A stretch of DNA of 64,000 nt, taken from assembly GCA_016715825.1 (NCBI GenBank), contig JADJXO010000005.1:113695-177694 (forward strand). The letters are read 5' to 3'. How positions within the stretch are numbered: the stretch's first letter is position 1; each line of letters begins with the position of its first letter. The position numbers and the translations under genes were made by a program. Origin of the DNA: Nitrospira sp. (GTDB taxonomy: Bacteria > Nitrospirota > Nitrospiria > Nitrospirales > Nitrospiraceae). Under the pieces are notes generated by a model that made no database searches, was not told the DNA's origin, and worked only from the letters and a program-made list of their open reading frames with translations. Shown here in pieces: positions 17,221 through 26,556 of the stretch.

Positions 17221-17391
17221 ATGCCAGAACCATGGTTTGCTATGCCTGAGTACAGCGAGAGCATGCGTGAGTTTGTCGTTTTCAGCAGAAAAGTTCTCGA
17301 GCTGGGTGAGTTGACGGATGAAGAAGATGCCGCGATAAGAAAATCGATAAAGCCCCTGTTAGCCGTAATTGATGTCTTTCATAAAGAATAG
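17221..17391 (+). CDS. Possible small acidic helical protein downstream of the metallothionein
   Basis: A 56-codon frame (ATG at 17221; an in-frame ATG at 17242 is also possible). The translation is strongly protein-like: EYSESMREFVVFSRKVLELG, then ELTDEEDAAIRKSIKPLLAV, i.e. two amphipathic helices. No clear Shine-Dalgarno precedes either ATG, so translational coupling to the metallothionein would be needed. Family not recognised. Confidence 0.4.
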   Translation: MPEPWFAMPEYSESMREFVVFSRKVLELGELTDEEDAAIRKSIKPLLAVIDVFHKE

Positions 17392-17490
17392 CACTCACCA
17401 TGGGAGACAAGTTCGCTGAGACGGGCCGCGGGCATCAATGCTGGAAACCCTCGAAGCGTCATTGCGCCTCATGCATGAAGAGTGGAAGTT

Positions 17491-19107
17491 TTAATTCTCG
17501 AGATCGTTCGCTGAGAGCAAGCGAAACGGTGGCTGCGCACCACTCTTGGAGGATTCATCCGGTTGTTCGGTTTCAATAGGAGGAAGATCGGATATTGCCG
17601 GCCCATTCAGTACCTTGCCATACGCATCGAACCGTGATCCATGGCAGGGACAGTTCCAGGTATGCTCGACAGAATCCCACGCGACAATGCATTGGAGGTG
17701 CGGACACACGGCTGAACAGCGATGTAGGCCTCCCCTTTCATCCCGATAGACCGCAATCTTTTGAAGACCCTCTCGCAGCACTGCCCCGGCGCCTTTGGGA
17801 ATGTTCTCTTCAGAATCGACATCGCCTGGCGACACCCAGTCGGTATATTGCGCGGCCACATTCAGGTTTTCCTGAATAAAGGTTCCTGCGGCTTTCACTG
17901 GCTTTCGAGCGGGATCGTATAAAGTCGTCCATGCATTTGCACGACCCAGAATGAGATCCGTAATGAGCATGGCGGCAATTGTGCCATGCGTCATACCCAT
18001 ACCGGAATCGCCAGTGGCGATATAGACATTGGATTCATCACTGGGATTTCGCCCGATTAAGCCCAGCCCATCGATCGCCTCCATGACTTGCCCCGACCAG
18101 CGATAGTCAATCTGCGTGATCATGGGAAACCGTCTCCGAGCCCACTGCTCCAATCGCTGGTGGCGGTCTTCCCCATCGTCCGCTTGACCGGTTTTGTGAT
18201 CTTCGCCCCCGACGATCAGGATATCGTGACTCTTAGCATTCGTCTCCTTCTGGATTCTGACGTAGTGGTAAGGATCTTCCCGATCCCAGTATAGCGCAGC
18301 AGGAACGGCTTCCTTTGGCACCCGCGCTCCGATGACATAAGAGGTATAGGGGGCTTGTTTGGTATGCACCACGACCATGTCGTTGATGGGGGTGTTCGTG
18401 GCGACGACGACCGATTGCGCCGTGATGACACGCCCTGAACGGGTTTGAATATGCGCTGGTGCCCCGCCTGAGACGGTCTCGACATGGCAGCCTGTAAAGA
18501 TCTGTCCCCCACGTCGAATAATGGCCTCTGCTAAACCGTTCATGTATTTCAAGGGGTGGAATTGAGCTTGACGTGGAAATCGGAGGCACGGTCCCGGTTC
18601 CAGAACGGGGACCATCGGATTATTCTCAATCCGTATGACTTCAAGACCTGCACGAAGTGCCGCCAGCTGTTCTTGTTCCAGTTGTTCTTCTGATTGATCA
18701 GGCGCTTGAAAGAGGTAGCCGTCAAGTCGCTCAAAATCGCAGGCAATCCGTTCAGTTGTCACAATAGTTTCAATGCGACTGATCGCCGCAGTATGGCTCT
18801 CGGCGGCCAAACGAGCGCCCGCCTCGCCATGCAGGCGTTCGATTTCGACATAGCCATTGTCAATGACGTTTGACAGATGGGCCGTCGTCCGCTCCGTCAT
18901 CCCTCCACCGATTGGACCATCAGCAAGGACCACCACCGATTGCCCCGCACACGCCAACGAGTAGGCCGTGGAGAGGCCAGCCATTCCGGCCCCAACAACG
19001 CAGACATCCGTTTGCAATGATTGAGTCAATAGTTGTGAGGGAAGTTGGGGGATAAATGTGGTCCAGACAGATTCGGTGCCGCCGGTATCGTGTTTCATGA
19101 TGTCCAT
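17491..19107 (-). CDS. FAD-dependent oxidoreductase with C-terminal Rieske [2Fe-2S] domain
   Basis: A 538-residue fusion. The N-terminal D-amino-acid-oxidase-like FAD domain begins with VCVVGAGMAGLSTAYSLA (about residues 35-52) and closes with VYIATGDSGMGMTHGTIAA. The Rieske domain covers about residues 450-515: cluster ligands are in CPHLQC (about 468) and CPCHGSRFD (about 487), the Cys-x-His plus Cys-x-x-His pattern. The family oxidises small amines or related substrates and passes electrons through the cluster; the substrate is unknown. Two ATGs (19107 and 19098) are possible starts. It is transcribed away from the repair operon. Confidence 0.88.
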   Translation of the reverse strand: MDIMKHDTGGTESVWTTFIPQLPSQLLTQSLQTDVCVVGAGMAGLSTAYSLACAGQSVVVLADGPIGGGMTERTTAHLSNVIDNGYVEIERLHGEAGARLAAESHTAAISRIETIVTTERIACDFERLDGYLFQAPDQSEEQLEQEQLAALRAGLEVIRIENNPMVPVLEPGPCLRFPRQAQFHPLKYMNGLAEAIIRRGGQIFTGCHVETVSGGAPAHIQTRSGRVITAQSVVVATNTPINDMVVVHTKQAPYTSYVIGARVPKEAVPAALYWDREDPYHYVRIQKETNAKSHDILIVGGEDHKTGQADDGEDRHQRLEQWARRRFPMITQIDYRWSGQVMEAIDGLGLIGRNPSDESNVYIATGDSGMGMTHGTIAAMLITDLILGRANAWTTLYDPARKPVKAAGTFIQENLNVAAQYTDWVSPGDVDSEENIPKGAGAVLREGLQKIAVYRDERGGLHRCSAVCPHLQCIVAWDSVEHTWNCPCHGSRFDAYGKVLNGPAISDLPPIETEQPDESSKSGAQPPFRLLSANDLEN

Positions 19108-19224
19108 TCATACTTACGTCATCCGATGATCGGAACACGGGATCTCCCTAGGAATGGTTATTCCCTTTCAGATTTATGCTGTAGATGGTCGCATAAAAAA
19201 ATAGCATTCGCGAAAGGAACCCTC

Positions 19225-19536
19225 ATGCACCTCCTACAAGTCTTTCTACCGATTCGGGATAACATGAATAAACCGTTCCCGAAAGATCATTACACTCGCG
19301 TTCGCACGACGCTCACCAAGGAGTTTGGAGGTCTCAGGGCATATACCCACGCACCCGCCGAAGGTTTATGGAAGGACAAACAGGACGATGCACAACAGGA
19401 TAGGATAGTAATTTTCGAGGTCCTAGACGCGAAGTTTGATAAGTCGTGGTGGCGGAAATATAAAAAGCAGCTGGAAACTTCTTTCGCACAAGATGAAATT
19501 GTTATCCGGATACAGAAGGTGAAGCTGCTGAAGTAG
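19225..19536 (+). CDS. Conserved-type hypothetical protein, 103 aa, upstream of the repair operon
   Basis: ATG at 19225 has AAAGGA at good spacing. The sequence has a ferredoxin-like-fold feel: MHLLQVFLPIRDN, FGGLRAYTHAPAEGLW, DRIVIFEVLDAKFDKSWWR and EIVIRIQKVKLL. The combination AYxxAPAEGLW and WW-x-x-Y occurs in an uncharacterised bacterial family I recall, but I cannot name it. It lies 108 bases before the exonuclease gene, so shared transcription is possible. Confidence 0.62.
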   Translation: MHLLQVFLPIRDNMNKPFPKDHYTRVRTTLTKEFGGLRAYTHAPAEGLWKDKQDDAQQDRIVIFEVLDAKFDKSWWRKYKKQLETSFAQDEIVIRIQKVKLLK

Positions 19537-19644
19537 ATCATCCCACCTCTTCGTTGATTTCTGCTGTCCGCCTCCTGCTGGCAATTCATCGCCTAGTTCC
19601 ACGCGTTCGACTGTTAGAATAATAGATGTCCAAAGAGGAAGACT

Positions 19645-20637
19645 TTGCCAGATCTTATCCGTCTACAAGCCGGCGGTTTAGTGGGACCCAATCAGCGCTT
19701 TCATATCGACGCGTGGGGAAAGGCGGCGGTGAATCTTATCACGCATGCCCACGGAGATCATGCACGGCTGGGAAGTGCCGAATATTGGTGTGCGGAAGAC
19801 TGCGTGCCGATCCTACGGCATCGTTTAGGGGCGGATATTCGAGTGAAGCCAATGCGTTATGAAGAAAAATCGCGATTGGGTGATTGCTGGATTTCGTTTC
19901 ATCCTGCCGGCCACATTCGCGGATCGGCGCAAATTCGTATCGAGCAATATTCAACCGTATGGGTCGTCACGGGAGACTACAAACGGGACCCCGATCCTAC
20001 GTGTCGACCCTTCGAACCGATTCCATGCCAAACCCTCATCACCGAAGCTACATTCGGATTGCCGATTTATCATTGGACTTCTTCCTCCGTCACGGTAAAG
20101 GCGATCGTGGATTGGTGGCAGTGGTGCAAACAGCAGCAGGTGACGGCCCTCTTGTTTTGTTACGCGCTCGGCAAGGCACAGCGAATCTTGGCCGAACTGT
20201 GCCGTTGGACGGATGAAGAAGTACTCCTCCACGGTGCGGTCGCATCCCTCACGAACATATACCGGGAACAGGGAGTGTCGATGATCCCCACACGTTTGGT
20301 CGGTGAGGTCACAGGAGGCACTGCTGGACGCTTGATCTTGGCTCCGCCGTCGGCTCATCGCAGCCCATGGATGAAGCGTTTTTCGGCCGTTTCAACCGCC
20401 TTTGCGTCCGGATGGATGGCGGTGAGAGGGGCCAGACGACAACGAGGGTATCAGCGCGGATTCGTGCTGTCGGATCACGCCGATTGGGCGGGGCTGATCA
20501 AGACGGTTGAGGAATCTCGTGCGTCACGCGTACTGGTCACCCACGGTAGCAGCGAATCTCTCGCCCGCTTCCTGCGGGAGACGAAAGGGCTTCACGCGGA
20601 GCCACTGGCGACGGAATTCGGTGAGAGGGAAGAGTAG
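19645..20637 (+). CDS. Ligase-associated DNA exonuclease (metallo-beta-lactamase fold)
   Basis: A 330-residue protein starting with TTG at 19645 after AGAGGAAG. The zinc motif THAHGDH spans residues 33-39. Further markers are HPAGHIRGSAQIRI, VVTGDYKRDPDPTC and VLSDHADWAGL, the beta-CASP-like layout of the family found with bacterial ATP-dependent ligases (TIGR04122 type). It is thought to trim DNA ends before ligation. Its stop codon abuts the ATG of the ligase gene, so the operon is tightly coupled. Confidence 0.9.
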   Translation: MPDLIRLQAGGLVGPNQRFHIDAWGKAAVNLITHAHGDHARLGSAEYWCAEDCVPILRHRLGADIRVKPMRYEEKSRLGDCWISFHPAGHIRGSAQIRIEQYSTVWVVTGDYKRDPDPTCRPFEPIPCQTLITEATFGLPIYHWTSSSVTVKAIVDWWQWCKQQQVTALLFCYALGKAQRILAELCRWTDEEVLLHGAVASLTNIYREQGVSMIPTRLVGEVTGGTAGRLILAPPSAHRSPWMKRFSAVSTAFASGWMAVRGARRQRGYQRGFVLSDHADWAGLIKTVEESRASRVLVTHGSSESLARFLRETKGLHAEPLATEFGEREE

Positions 20638-22377
20638 ATGCAGGCCTTTGCCGCCCTGTTCGAACGCATCGATCAGACAACGTCGACCAATGAGAAGGTC
20701 GAAAGCATGGCGGATTTTTTTCTTCGTCAGGATGCCGAAACCAGCGCATGGACAGTCTTTTTTCTCTCTGGCCGCAAGCCAAAACAACTGGTCGGTTCAG
20801 CAAAGTTGAGGCGATGGGCACAAGAACTCCTGGGCTTACCCGATTGGTTAGTTACCGAGTGTTACGGCGCGGTTGGAGACACGGCGGAAATGGTCGCGCT
20901 GATGATCGCCGCAACCGGACACGCGCGACAATCATCCGAGGCCCTCAGCGCATTGTCGCTCGGCGAGTGGATGAGTACCCGGCTCTTACCGTTGGCCGCG
21001 ATGGACGATACTTCGCGCCATCGTCGCATCGTCGATTGGTGGCTAGAGCTTTCTCCGAAAGAAATCTTCATCCTCAATAAGTTATTGACTGGTTCGCTTC
21101 GCGTCGGAGTTTCGGAGACACTGGTATATCGAGCCTTGGCTTCGGTCCTGTCCCTGTCACCCTCGGTGGTCGCTTCCCGATTGATGTCTGACTGGCATCC
21201 CAGCGCCGAGTTTTTCCTACGGCTGGGTCAGCCCTTCCACGAAGACCAGTCAGCCGCCCACGCTGACAACGCCTTGTTACCCGTGCCGTTTTGTTTGGCC
21301 GCGCCGTTAGAGAGAGATCCGGCGGAACTAGGATCAGTCGACGAGTGGCAATGTGAGTGGAAATGGGATGGTATCCGTTGTCAGGCGGTCAAACGAGCCA
21401 CGCAACTCGAGATTTGGTCACGTGGAGAGGAGCGGATCACTAGTTCGTTTCCGGACCTTGTCGAGAAGTTTTCCAAGGTTCCGGGTGATTGGATCTTGGA
21501 CGGTGAAATTGTCGCTGGCGAATGGCGCAGTCCACAGTCGTTTCATATGTTGCAACGGCGCATCAATCGCAAGAAGCCGACAGAAGCGTCGATAAAGGCT
21601 ACCCCTGTCGCTTTCCTCGCATATGACCTGTTGCAATGGAACGGGAAATCCTGGCGGGAAAGTCTTCTAGCGGAACGGAGAACGGCCTTGGAAAATCTGC
21701 TCGGGTCCGCCGTCGGTTCGCACTTGGGTATTTCTCCATTGCTCTCCATTGCATCGTGGGACGAAGCGGCGCGCTTGCGAGAGCAGTCGAGAAACAGTGG
21801 AGCCGAAGGGTTAATCCTCAAAAGTAAACGGTCAGTGTATGAGACCGGCCGTAGGCGTGGCGTCTGGTTTAAATGGAAGATTGATCCCTTGAGCATTGAT
21901 GCGGTACTGACTTCGGCGCAGCCCGGAACGGGACGAAGAGCGTCGCTCTATACCGACTACACGTTCTCACTCTGGAGCATAGACGAACTCGTCCCTGTCG
22001 CAAAGGCGTATTCAGGCCTCACCGACATGGAAGTGCGGGAGCTCGATCGCTGGATCAGGAAGCACACCATCGAGCGATTCGGGCCAGTTCGTAAGGTGGA
22101 AGCAGTGCGTGTGTTCGAGATCGGATTCGAAGGCATCAGCCGCAGCGAGCGTCACAAGTCCGGTTACGCCGTCCGATTTCCTCGCATCTTGAGGGAGCGC
22201 ACAGATAAACAGGCCCAAGACGCAAATGCTGTCGAGGATTTAGAACAATTGTCCAAGTCCGTAGGCATGCAGTCCGCGCTCAGTGACGCTTCAATCAAAG
22301 CGCCCCGCTCTGATAACCGCTCGTTGCAGGGAGAACAGATGAGATTGCACCTCGGCGATGAGACGGACTCCGCATGA
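20638..22377 (+). CDS. ATP-dependent DNA ligase
   Basis: A 579-residue ligase. The adenylation motif is EWKWDGIR, with K242 as the AMP acceptor. Other motifs follow: WILDGEIV (motif III region), EGLILKSKRSVYETGRR (IV) and WFKWKIDPLSIDAVL (V). The N-terminal 200 residues are the helical DNA-binding domain. The C-terminal OB-fold includes GISRSERHKSGYAVRFPRI. It starts directly after the exonuclease and overlaps the helicase start by four bases (ATGA). This is the central enzyme of the four-gene repair set. Confidence 0.94.
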   Translation: MQAFAALFERIDQTTSTNEKVESMADFFLRQDAETSAWTVFFLSGRKPKQLVGSAKLRRWAQELLGLPDWLVTECYGAVGDTAEMVALMIAATGHARQSSEALSALSLGEWMSTRLLPLAAMDDTSRHRRIVDWWLELSPKEIFILNKLLTGSLRVGVSETLVYRALASVLSLSPSVVASRLMSDWHPSAEFFLRLGQPFHEDQSAAHADNALLPVPFCLAAPLERDPAELGSVDEWQCEWKWDGIRCQAVKRATQLEIWSRGEERITSSFPDLVEKFSKVPGDWILDGEIVAGEWRSPQSFHMLQRRINRKKPTEASIKATPVAFLAYDLLQWNGKSWRESLLAERRTALENLLGSAVGSHLGISPLLSIASWDEAARLREQSRNSGAEGLILKSKRSVYETGRRRGVWFKWKIDPLSIDAVLTSAQPGTGRRASLYTDYTFSLWSIDELVPVAKAYSGLTDMEVRELDRWIRKHTIERFGPVRKVEAVRVFEIGFEGISRSERHKSGYAVRFPRILRERTDKQAQDANAVEDLEQLSKSVGMQSALSDASIKAPRSDNRSLQGEQMRLHLGDETDSA

Positions 22378-24917
22378 AGTCTTCCCCGAAAGTGTTGGCC
22401 GGCATTCGGCGACTTAATCGGCTAAGAGCGAACCCCAGACGGAGGCTCATCGCCCACCGGCGGGCCGTGTGGCCTGTCCTCTCAAGCGATCAGGCGATGG
22501 CGCAATGGCTCGCCTGGTTTGAAAAAAAGGGGTGGGTTCCGTTTTCGTTCCAACGCGAAGCTTGGAATGCGTACTTCGCCGGCCGATCTGGAGTCATCGC
22601 CGTTGCAACCGGCAGTGGAAAAACCTATGCGGCCCTCGGCGCTCCGCTCATCGACCTGATCGCCCATCCTTCGTCCAACCACAACCAATTGTGGATTCTG
22701 TACATTAGCCCATTGAAGGCACTCGTGCGTGATGTCGTCAGGGCGGTTCAACAGCCGCTGGCTGATCTTCAATGGCCGATCGATATCGCCGAGCGAACAG
22801 GCGATACCGCGCAGTCATCTCGTCGTCGACTCAAGGTCATGCTGCCGCATATTTTAGTGACTACACCGGAATCCCTGGCGATCCTCCTGACCGATCAGGG
22901 ATGGCAAGATCGCATGAAAGACCTGCGCGCCGTGGTGGTGGATGAATGGCATGAGCTGCTAGGCTCAAAACGCGGCAGTCTGCTTGAGTTGACGTTGGCT
23001 CGGCTTCGGTCCGTGGCTACCAGGGCTCGCACCTGGGCATTGTCTGCAACCATCGCCAATCTCGATGAGGCAGCTCAAGTAGCTGTGGGGTCAGGCGAAG
23101 CGGCAGTCATCCGCGCCGATGTCACCAGACGCGTCCTGGTCCAGTCAATTCTTCCGGAGTCGCTCACCGCCTGTCCTTGGTTCGGTTATTCCGGCCTTCG
23201 ACTGCTGCCCGACGTGCTTCAAAGTATCGATCCGAACACAAGCACACTATTGTTCACGAATACACGCTCACACGCGGAGCGCTGGTACCAAGCAATCGTA
23301 GAGGCGAGGCCAGAGTGGAAGCAAACCACGGCATTGCACCATGGTTCATTGGATCAAGAGGAACGACAACGCGTAGAAGGTAACGTCAAGAACGGTAACC
23401 TTCGGCTGGTCGTGTCAACCTCGTCGCTCGATCTCGGCGTGGATTTTCCACCCGTTGAAGATGTCATCCAAATCGGGTCGGCCAAGTCGGTGGCCAGGGC
23501 GATTCAACGCGCAGGCCGGGCCTTTCATCGTCCCGGCGAGGACACCCGTGTGCGGCTTTGTCCGACCAATGTGATGGAAATCCTCGAAGCCTCGGCCGTA
23601 CGTGAAGCCATTCAAGACAGCGTGCTGGAAGAGCGGGTTCCGAAACACAAACCACTCGATGTGCTAGTGCAATTTCTGCTGAACTCGGCGTTTCACGAAG
23701 GATTCACTGCGTCCGAGTTGCTGATGCAAGTCCGTTCGACTTATTCGTTTCGCGCCGTCACAGACGACGAATTCTCCTGGGCATTGCAGTTTGTCCAGTC
23801 CGGCGGGTCACTTGCTGCGTATCCGCATTTCCACAAAATCGAGGTGGAGAGCGGACGCTACCATTTTGCGTCGCCGATTCTCGCGCGTCAGCACAAGATG
23901 AACATCGGCACGATTGCTTCTGACGGTGGAGTCATTGTCCAATTGCGAGGAGGAAAAAGGCTGGGCACTATTGATGAGGCATTTATCACGAAACTGAACC
24001 CAGGCGAGGTCATCCAATTCGCCGGCCGCACCCTGAGGTTCCTACAGATGCGGGACATGGTGGCCTACGTCAAAGCGGCCACACATCGCCATGCTCTAGC
24101 GACAGTATGGACGGGAACGATTTTCCCACTCAGCTTGCCGCTTTCGCGCTATCTCAGACAAAACGTGGAGCATCTTCTTTATGCGTTTCAAGGAGCGGCG
24201 CCTCGTTCACCGGAAATCGCCGCTTGGCTGCCGATTGCCCAGATACAATCAGCGCGCTCACGCATTCCCACCGCGCGGCAGACGCTTGCCGAAACGTGCC
24301 GAACGGCCGAGGGACATCATCTGTTTGTATACACATGGGATGGTTGGTCGGTCAACGAAGGCTTGGGGCATCTAGTAGCGTATCGGCTGGCGCGGCTGCG
24401 ACCCAACACGATCGCCGTGTCAGCCACAAATCATGGGTTCGAGCTGTTGTCAACGGAGCCGCTGGGCAGTCGTGAGGAGATTCGAGACGCATTGACGGAT
24501 CTTCGCAGCTTGGACGCAGATATTCAGGGTTCCCTCAATTATCCCGAGCTTGCAAAGCGGGCCTTCCGTGACATCGCGCGGGTCGCCGGTTTGATTCAGC
24601 AGGGGACGCCATCTGTCAGAAAATCTGCTCGCCATTTGCACATGAGCTCCTCGCTATTGTTCGATGTGTTCACGCAGTACGAACCGCAGCATCCCTTGCT
24701 CATGCAAGCCTATGACGAGGTTCGGGAGCAACAGCTCGAGCTTCACCGACTGTGTTCCGTGATGCAGGCAATCGCCAACCAAGAATTGCTCTACGTGCCC
24801 ATCACTCGCCTGACGCCATTCGCATTTTCTTTGTACGCTGAACGGATTCGCTCGCGGCTATCCACAGAAAAGTTCGAGAAGCGGATCGCGCGGCTTCAGC
24901 GTGAGGTATTCGGCTAG
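22374..24917 (+). CDS. Ligase-associated DEXH-box helicase (Lhr-type)
   Basis: An 847-residue superfamily 2 helicase. Walker A is ATGSGKT (residues 78-84, K83), motif II is VVDEWHELLGSKRG and motif III LSATIANL. RAIQRAGRAFHRPG matches motif VI. The long C-terminal region with winged-helix and Lhr-core features is present. The family unwinds DNA at 3' overhangs together with the ligase and nuclease genes. The stop codon abuts the next gene, pdeM. Confidence 0.93.
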   Translation: MKSSPKVLAGIRRLNRLRANPRRRLIAHRRAVWPVLSSDQAMAQWLAWFEKKGWVPFSFQREAWNAYFAGRSGVIAVATGSGKTYAALGAPLIDLIAHPSSNHNQLWILYISPLKALVRDVVRAVQQPLADLQWPIDIAERTGDTAQSSRRRLKVMLPHILVTTPESLAILLTDQGWQDRMKDLRAVVVDEWHELLGSKRGSLLELTLARLRSVATRARTWALSATIANLDEAAQVAVGSGEAAVIRADVTRRVLVQSILPESLTACPWFGYSGLRLLPDVLQSIDPNTSTLLFTNTRSHAERWYQAIVEARPEWKQTTALHHGSLDQEERQRVEGNVKNGNLRLVVSTSSLDLGVDFPPVEDVIQIGSAKSVARAIQRAGRAFHRPGEDTRVRLCPTNVMEILEASAVREAIQDSVLEERVPKHKPLDVLVQFLLNSAFHEGFTASELLMQVRSTYSFRAVTDDEFSWALQFVQSGGSLAAYPHFHKIEVESGRYHFASPILARQHKMNIGTIASDGGVIVQLRGGKRLGTIDEAFITKLNPGEVIQFAGRTLRFLQMRDMVAYVKAATHRHALATVWTGTIFPLSLPLSRYLRQNVEHLLYAFQGAAPRSPEIAAWLPIAQIQSARSRIPTARQTLAETCRTAEGHHLFVYTWDGWSVNEGLGHLVAYRLARLRPNTIAVSATNHGFELLSTEPLGSREEIRDALTDLRSLDADIQGSLNYPELAKRAFRDIARVAGLIQQGTPSVRKSARHLHMSSSLLFDVFTQYEPQHPLLMQAYDEVREQQLELHRLCSVMQAIANQELLYVPITRLTPFAFSLYAERIRSRLSTEKFEKRIARLQREVFG

Positions 24918-25598
24918 ATGCAGATTGCCGTCCGGGATGAACCATTTGAGCTATTACCAGAACGCTGTTTGTTTTGGCCCTCGCAGCGTATGCTCGTGGT
25001 GGCCGATTGCCATTTCGGCAAAGCTGAAACATTTCAACAGCACGGCCTGTGGCTTCCCGCTGCTCCCCTTCGACAAGATCTGGCCGTATTGTCCACTCTC
25101 ATAAAGAGATTGTCGGTAGAACGAATATTGTTTTTAGGCGATCTTGTGCATGCGTCGGCAGGAGTGACCAACAAGATTGTTGAAGAGTTTGCGGCTTGGC
25201 TGACCGAATACTCAGGTCATGTCGATGTAATTCTCGGCAATCATGATAAAGGCTTGTCCAAGCGGTGGCCCGCTGATTGGAGCGTCGTAAAACTGCGCAG
25301 ACATGTTCGCATCGGTAAATTTTTTTTCCAGCATCAGCCGCCAAATAAGCCGCGATCCGGCAGCACATTTTATTGGTCGGGACATGTGCATCCCGTGATG
25401 TCGTTGATCATGGGCCCTGAGCGCATGCGATTGCCCGCGTTCTTTATTTCTCCTAACCAAGGACTGCTGCCTGCATTTTCACGGTTGGCCGGTGGTTTTG
25501 AAATTTCGCCGTCGCGCCGTGACCGTGTCTTCGTAATAGGAGGACGAGGCGTGTACGAAATAAATATAAATGCTGGTGCCCTTGTTCATCCATCGTGA
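24918..25598 (+). CDS. pdeM: Ligase-associated endonuclease/phosphoesterase PdeM
   Basis: A 226-residue metallophosphatase. Metal-binding motifs follow the calcineurin-like pattern: VADCHFGKAETF (D30, H32), FLGDLVHA, GNHDKGL and GHVHPVM. The order and the fourth position in this operon match TIGR04123. Short stretches such as FFFQHQPPNKPRSG lie between motifs. With the three genes before it, it forms the known set used in ligase-associated damage response. Confidence 0.92.
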   Translation: MQIAVRDEPFELLPERCLFWPSQRMLVVADCHFGKAETFQQHGLWLPAAPLRQDLAVLSTLIKRLSVERILFLGDLVHASAGVTNKIVEEFAAWLTEYSGHVDVILGNHDKGLSKRWPADWSVVKLRRHVRIGKFFFQHQPPNKPRSGSTFYWSGHVHPVMSLIMGPERMRLPAFFISPNQGLLPAFSRLAGGFEISPSRRDRVFVIGGRGVYEININAGALVHPS

Positions 25599-25604
25599 GA
25601 CTAC

Positions 25605-25624
25605 GATATTATCGCCATAATATC
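25605..25624. promoter_or_regulatory. Perfect 8-bp inverted repeat after the repair operon
   Basis: Arms GATATTAT and ATAATATC around a CGCC spacer, seven bases after the pdeM stop codon. No T-tract follows, so it is not a standard terminator. It could be a protein-binding site or a transcript-stabilising hairpin. Confidence 0.4.
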
Positions 25625-25861
25625 AGCACCTCGACACAACACATCTATGCCGATTAGCCGTCTAAGGCGCCTTGTGCTTTCTGGATCTAACAAGCCTTCA
25701 AAGCAGTAGGGGCATCATATTGACGGGGCTTTTTCTATTACCCAGTGAGAGCGGCTCGGTCACATGTTCAATCATTCGACTATCACTGTTCCGACCGCCT
25801 CACTCCTCGTATATTCAGAGTTCTGTAGAAGTATGCTCTTCAGACGATACGGGAGATCTGC

Positions 25862-26195
25862 ATGAGCGACCCCGAAGTGGACCATTTGAACTACTTTGTA
25901 AATGAAAGCGGACTTCACGAACTGTTGTCATATTGAGATTGCTAAACCCGACATAGATATAGAGATCCGTCTAAGGCATATCAAAGACGCCTTCGCTTCA
26001 TCAATATCGGGAGTCTTACGAATTAGCCCTGATGGGAGGGACTATAAATATTATGTGTTAGGATCGAACGGAAGATATCCCCAGTCACTCGGCGGGGGAG
26101 CAAATGGGATCATCTTCTTAGGATTGTCATGCGAGCAAAGTCGCTGCATTTTAAAGGGCTATAGGCCAGAAATCTCACAGACGTCAGTAAGCTGA
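25862..26195 (+). pseudogene. Possible frameshifted small gene of unknown function
   Basis: ATG at 25862 has GGGAG six bases upstream and reads MSDPEVDHLNYFVNESGLHE, then stops after four more codons. A second frame, open from 25902, continues protein-like text: IEIAKPDIDIEIRLRHIKDA, then ISGVLRISPDGRDYKYYVLG, and runs to 26195. One indel near 25932 would join them into a protein of about 110 residues. An intact 97-residue gene from 25902 alone is the alternative, but lacks a clear ribosome site. Family not recognised. Confidence 0.35.
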
Positions 26196-26299
26196 GTGTC
26201 AGCCAAACACAGAGTGCTCTTGCTAACGTTAGTAAGGTGATATGGCTAATTAATGCATGTTGTTAAATAAAAAAACAACTCAAAGCCAGCTATGAGAAC

Positions 26300-26347
26300 A
26301 CCCTGTGAGATCCCTGTAGGCATTGCCTCTTTGAGACTTCACAGGGT
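26300..26347. promoter_or_regulatory. Hairpin with 9-bp perfect arms
   Basis: Arms ACCCTGTGA and TCACAGGGT flank 30 bases that hold an inner AGGCAATGCCT hairpin (minus-strand reading). A T-rich stretch follows further along on the minus strand. It lies just past the minus-strand gene ending at 26356 and may act as its terminator or as a processing site. Confidence 0.4.
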
Positions 26348-26355
26348 ACCCCGCA

Positions 26356-26538
26356 TCAGTTTCTGCTGGCATCCGACACAGAAAGAATCTTTCCAACCTG
26401 AGCCTGGTAATACTTGATGATCGACAACTCCTCTTCTGTAAATGGCCGAGGCTTGCTCGCGGCAGTCAAGAGAAGCTCGCAACCGTTGAGGTACCGATAG
26501 ACTTCTTCAGAGAGATCGGAACCAGTACGAGTAGTCAT
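26356..26538 (-). CDS. Small helical protein, 60 aa (paralogue of 27083-27244)
   Basis: The ATG at 26538 has GGAG six bases upstream. The protein is all-helical: LSEEVYRYLNGCELLLTAAS, then FTEEELSIIKYYQAQVGKIL. The same framework, LSREVKYF...ILAAIS...LTHDEATIIEY, is found at 27083-27244, so the two form a local paralogous pair. No DNA-binding or catalytic motif is seen. Function unknown. Confidence 0.55.
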   Translation of the reverse strand: MTTRTGSDLSEEVYRYLNGCELLLTAASKPRPFTEEELSIIKYYQAQVGKILSVSDASRN

Positions 26539-26556
26539 TGGTATCTCCATTGAGCA

